Shown: positions 23,001 to 23,344 of the stretch, in pieces | Position numbering within the stretch: position 1 is the first letter of the stretch | Layout of the letters: each line of letters opens with the position of its first letter | DNA from: JBCBKZ01 sp039026975 | Lineage (GTDB): Bacteria; Bacteroidota; Bacteroidia; J057 | DNA: 23,344 bases | NCBI GenBank assembly: GCA_039026975.1 | Contig: JBCCLI010000057.1 | Span: 1-23,344 of the forward strand | Direction: 5' to 3' | Position numbers and translations under genes: made by a program | Notes under the pieces: generated by a model | What the model saw: only the letters and a program-made list of their open reading frames with translations | What the model was told of the DNA's origin: nothing | Database searches by the model: none

Positions 23001-23344
23001 ATTCCATCTCCAGGATCTGCCAGGGGCCCTTGGAAAAAGTCTACTCCACAGGCAGGAGGATTTAATCCGTAACCATTAGCTCCCGCATCATCTGCTGTAG
23101 CGTTATATCCGAAGCCCAGTCCACGAGCTGTATCACAGCCTACATAGTCATTAAACGCAAAGCCTATGTCTACATCCACCCATTGCCCCATAAATGTCTC
23201 ATTCAGGGTCTGGCTGGAGCGATTCACCACCGTCTGCTTGTAAAAGGTCATGTCATTCACCGCATTGGCGGTGGTAAAGGCAAATGCTAACATGTGTATC
23301 TCTATCCCTATAGGCTCTCCTCCTGTCTCAGTATGCACATTCCC
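20087..23344 (-). CDS. Very large secreted protein with C-terminal FlgD/T9SS-type sorting domain; 5' end outside window
   Basis: The frame runs open to the right edge (1085 visible residues), so the start and any signal peptide are missing. Counting from the His after the first visible Val as residue 2 of the frame at 23338, a DGIDNDKDGLIDE calcium-binding-like motif lies at 22970-23008, followed by a block with FPGDACFNTGWTEDLAG, RRFLQSAGPFTLQPGA and VVWARG that recurs in large Bacteroidota proteins. A fibronectin-III-like stretch (DAPELQISEYDRELVIRWGY) follows. The end, from VVPNPYYAYSAYE at about 20386, through KITNLPQKCRISIFTLNGQLVRQF, WDLKNHSGVPVASGVYIIHI and LGEKILKMFAVMRQ, is a FlgD-like / T9SS type A sorting module, implying export across the outer membrane. 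No enzyme motif is visible. It is followed immediately by the PorV/PorQ-like gene. Confidence 0.85.
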   Translation of the reverse strand, partial: GNVHTETGGEPIGIEIHMLAFAFTTANAVNDMTFYKQTVVNRSSQTLNETFMGQWVDVDIGFAFNDYVGCDTARGLGFGYNATADDAGANGYGLNPPACGVDFFQGPLADPGDGIDNDKDGLIDEPNETIIMSKFVYYNNDFSLTGNPEVAQHYYNYLTGLWKDGTPIVDNFSNGGEGTGYGPSSPGNPSNFMFPGDACFNTGWTEDLAGNPKNQDRRFLQSAGPFTLQPGAVNEIITGVVWARGFFNDQFGSVCELLEADDIAQALFDNDFTLLDGPDAPELQISEYDRELVIRWGYDEALRDVRNNFNESYAQADPVLKANNVSDSVFTFQGYILYQLTDATVGPNELDDPDRARIVTQCDIKDGIGTIVNTQETAVEGLNQPVITEEVMVQGEDEGIFHSVQVDKDLFALGADNGLKNYTTYYYAVIAYAYNDTASDGRKFVPGNRFFRATAALPHPIEFEERGTVIQAEYGDGLEVSQVSGIGNGGIFTRITEETENRILQSPFITDRITYQSGSSPIDVKVVDPKTIKSSFYRVEVEGRRFVEREIISEDLTNGTQVIDSTFAEWTLLESATEAGPYSPLFTATYVERNDPNSNLAVVSRPEPLSGTERVIEGHGFSISVEDVIPAGDTLDIDGSSGVLGGELTFADPAQPWLDGLQDNDNILNGVWNWIQSDERDENQFKAERLFDKNGDFETILGGRWGPYALARSFNNDPIGGGAIGPGLPVGLVTNNRGIGVQDLIDLGELPDVDIVFTSDITKWSRCIVVETSPNSNLGSGAWPLSAKWKGSVNREGNTDGEQPRSLENHGKSWFPGYAINVNTGERLNIFFGESEWDKVNNGDDMIFNPTSEFGQNLDRVGGRHYVYISNTRYDEMISQEDILQNADEAGTGGLSNTIFFDRTGNNLADVYKNVAWVGIPLISPSVDLLTPSQIPTDARVSLRVNQPFRSRPGQADIPAFTFNTVDLAAQLGVEDVAKNALDKALVVPNPYYAYSAYETGQLDNRIKITNLPQKCRISIFTLNGQLVRQFNKDSDEPDQDWDLKNHSGVPVASGVYIIHIDAFDLGEKILKMFAVMRQIDLDSF

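Noticed and set aside
1..23344. CRISPR arrays, tRNA/rRNA genes, insertion sequences, phage or defence islands
   Set aside because: No regular spaced repeats, cloverleaf-like sequences, transposase or integrase motifs, or known defence domains were found on reading both strands.

Overview
The window most likely comes from a Bacteroidota chromosome, probably a Cytophagales-type gliding or surface bacterium. The evidence is type IX secretion (T9SS) C-terminal sorting domains on two secreted proteins, a PorV/PorQ-like outer-membrane protein, PKD-rich adhesin architecture, promoter-like sequences close to the Bacteroidota -33 TTG / -7 TAnnTTTG type, and few Shine-Dalgarno sequences. I see no phage, transposon, CRISPR, tRNA or rRNA sequence. 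Coding density is high and the gene set is mostly chromosomal housekeeping plus envelope functions.

Layout. (1) 1-2856, minus strand: a phospho-signalling operon of an FHA-transmembrane-serine protease fusion, a PP2C phosphatase and a Hanks-type Ser/Thr kinase cut by the window edge. (2) 3055-4137, plus: DNA polymerase IV behind a spacer full of inverted repeats. (3) 4202-6989, minus: a T9SS-exported PKD/Ig-like adhesin, and upstream of it a small two-TM protein of unknown function with its own terminator. (4) 6990-7457: a 468-base gene-poor spacer; then a PlsC-type acyltransferase (plus). (5) 8294-10087, minus: a long acyl-CoA dehydrogenase whose promoter is overlaid by several strong dyads. 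(6) 10419-11991, plus: a two-CBS-domain protein overlapping a homologue of the tRNA-queuosine mannosyltransferase family (QTMAN/GTDC1, DUF3524). (7) 11975-17209, minus: a UDP-sugar dehydrogenase, a SpoIIE/RsbU-type phosphatase, and a three-gene cluster (flippase-like membrane protein, GT2 glycosyltransferase, small possible winged-helix protein). (8) 17305-17859, plus: ruvC, convergent with an HIT hydrolase and greA (minus). (9) 19005-23344, minus: a very large secreted protein (5' end outside the window) directly followed by a PorV/PorQ-like protein.

How the parts fit. Several genes concern the cell envelope: adhesin, secretion partner, lipid acyltransferase, UDP-sugar dehydrogenase, GT2 and flippase-like protein. 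Two are PPM-type phosphatases, of PP2C and SpoIIE subtype. The least ordinary items are the operon joining cytosolic phosphothreonine recognition to a probably periplasmic protease, the operator array on the acyl-CoA dehydrogenase promoter, and the bacterial QTMAN-like enzyme. I do not see a defence island or a clearly new multi-gene system. Functions are assigned from family motifs read by eye; no database search was run.
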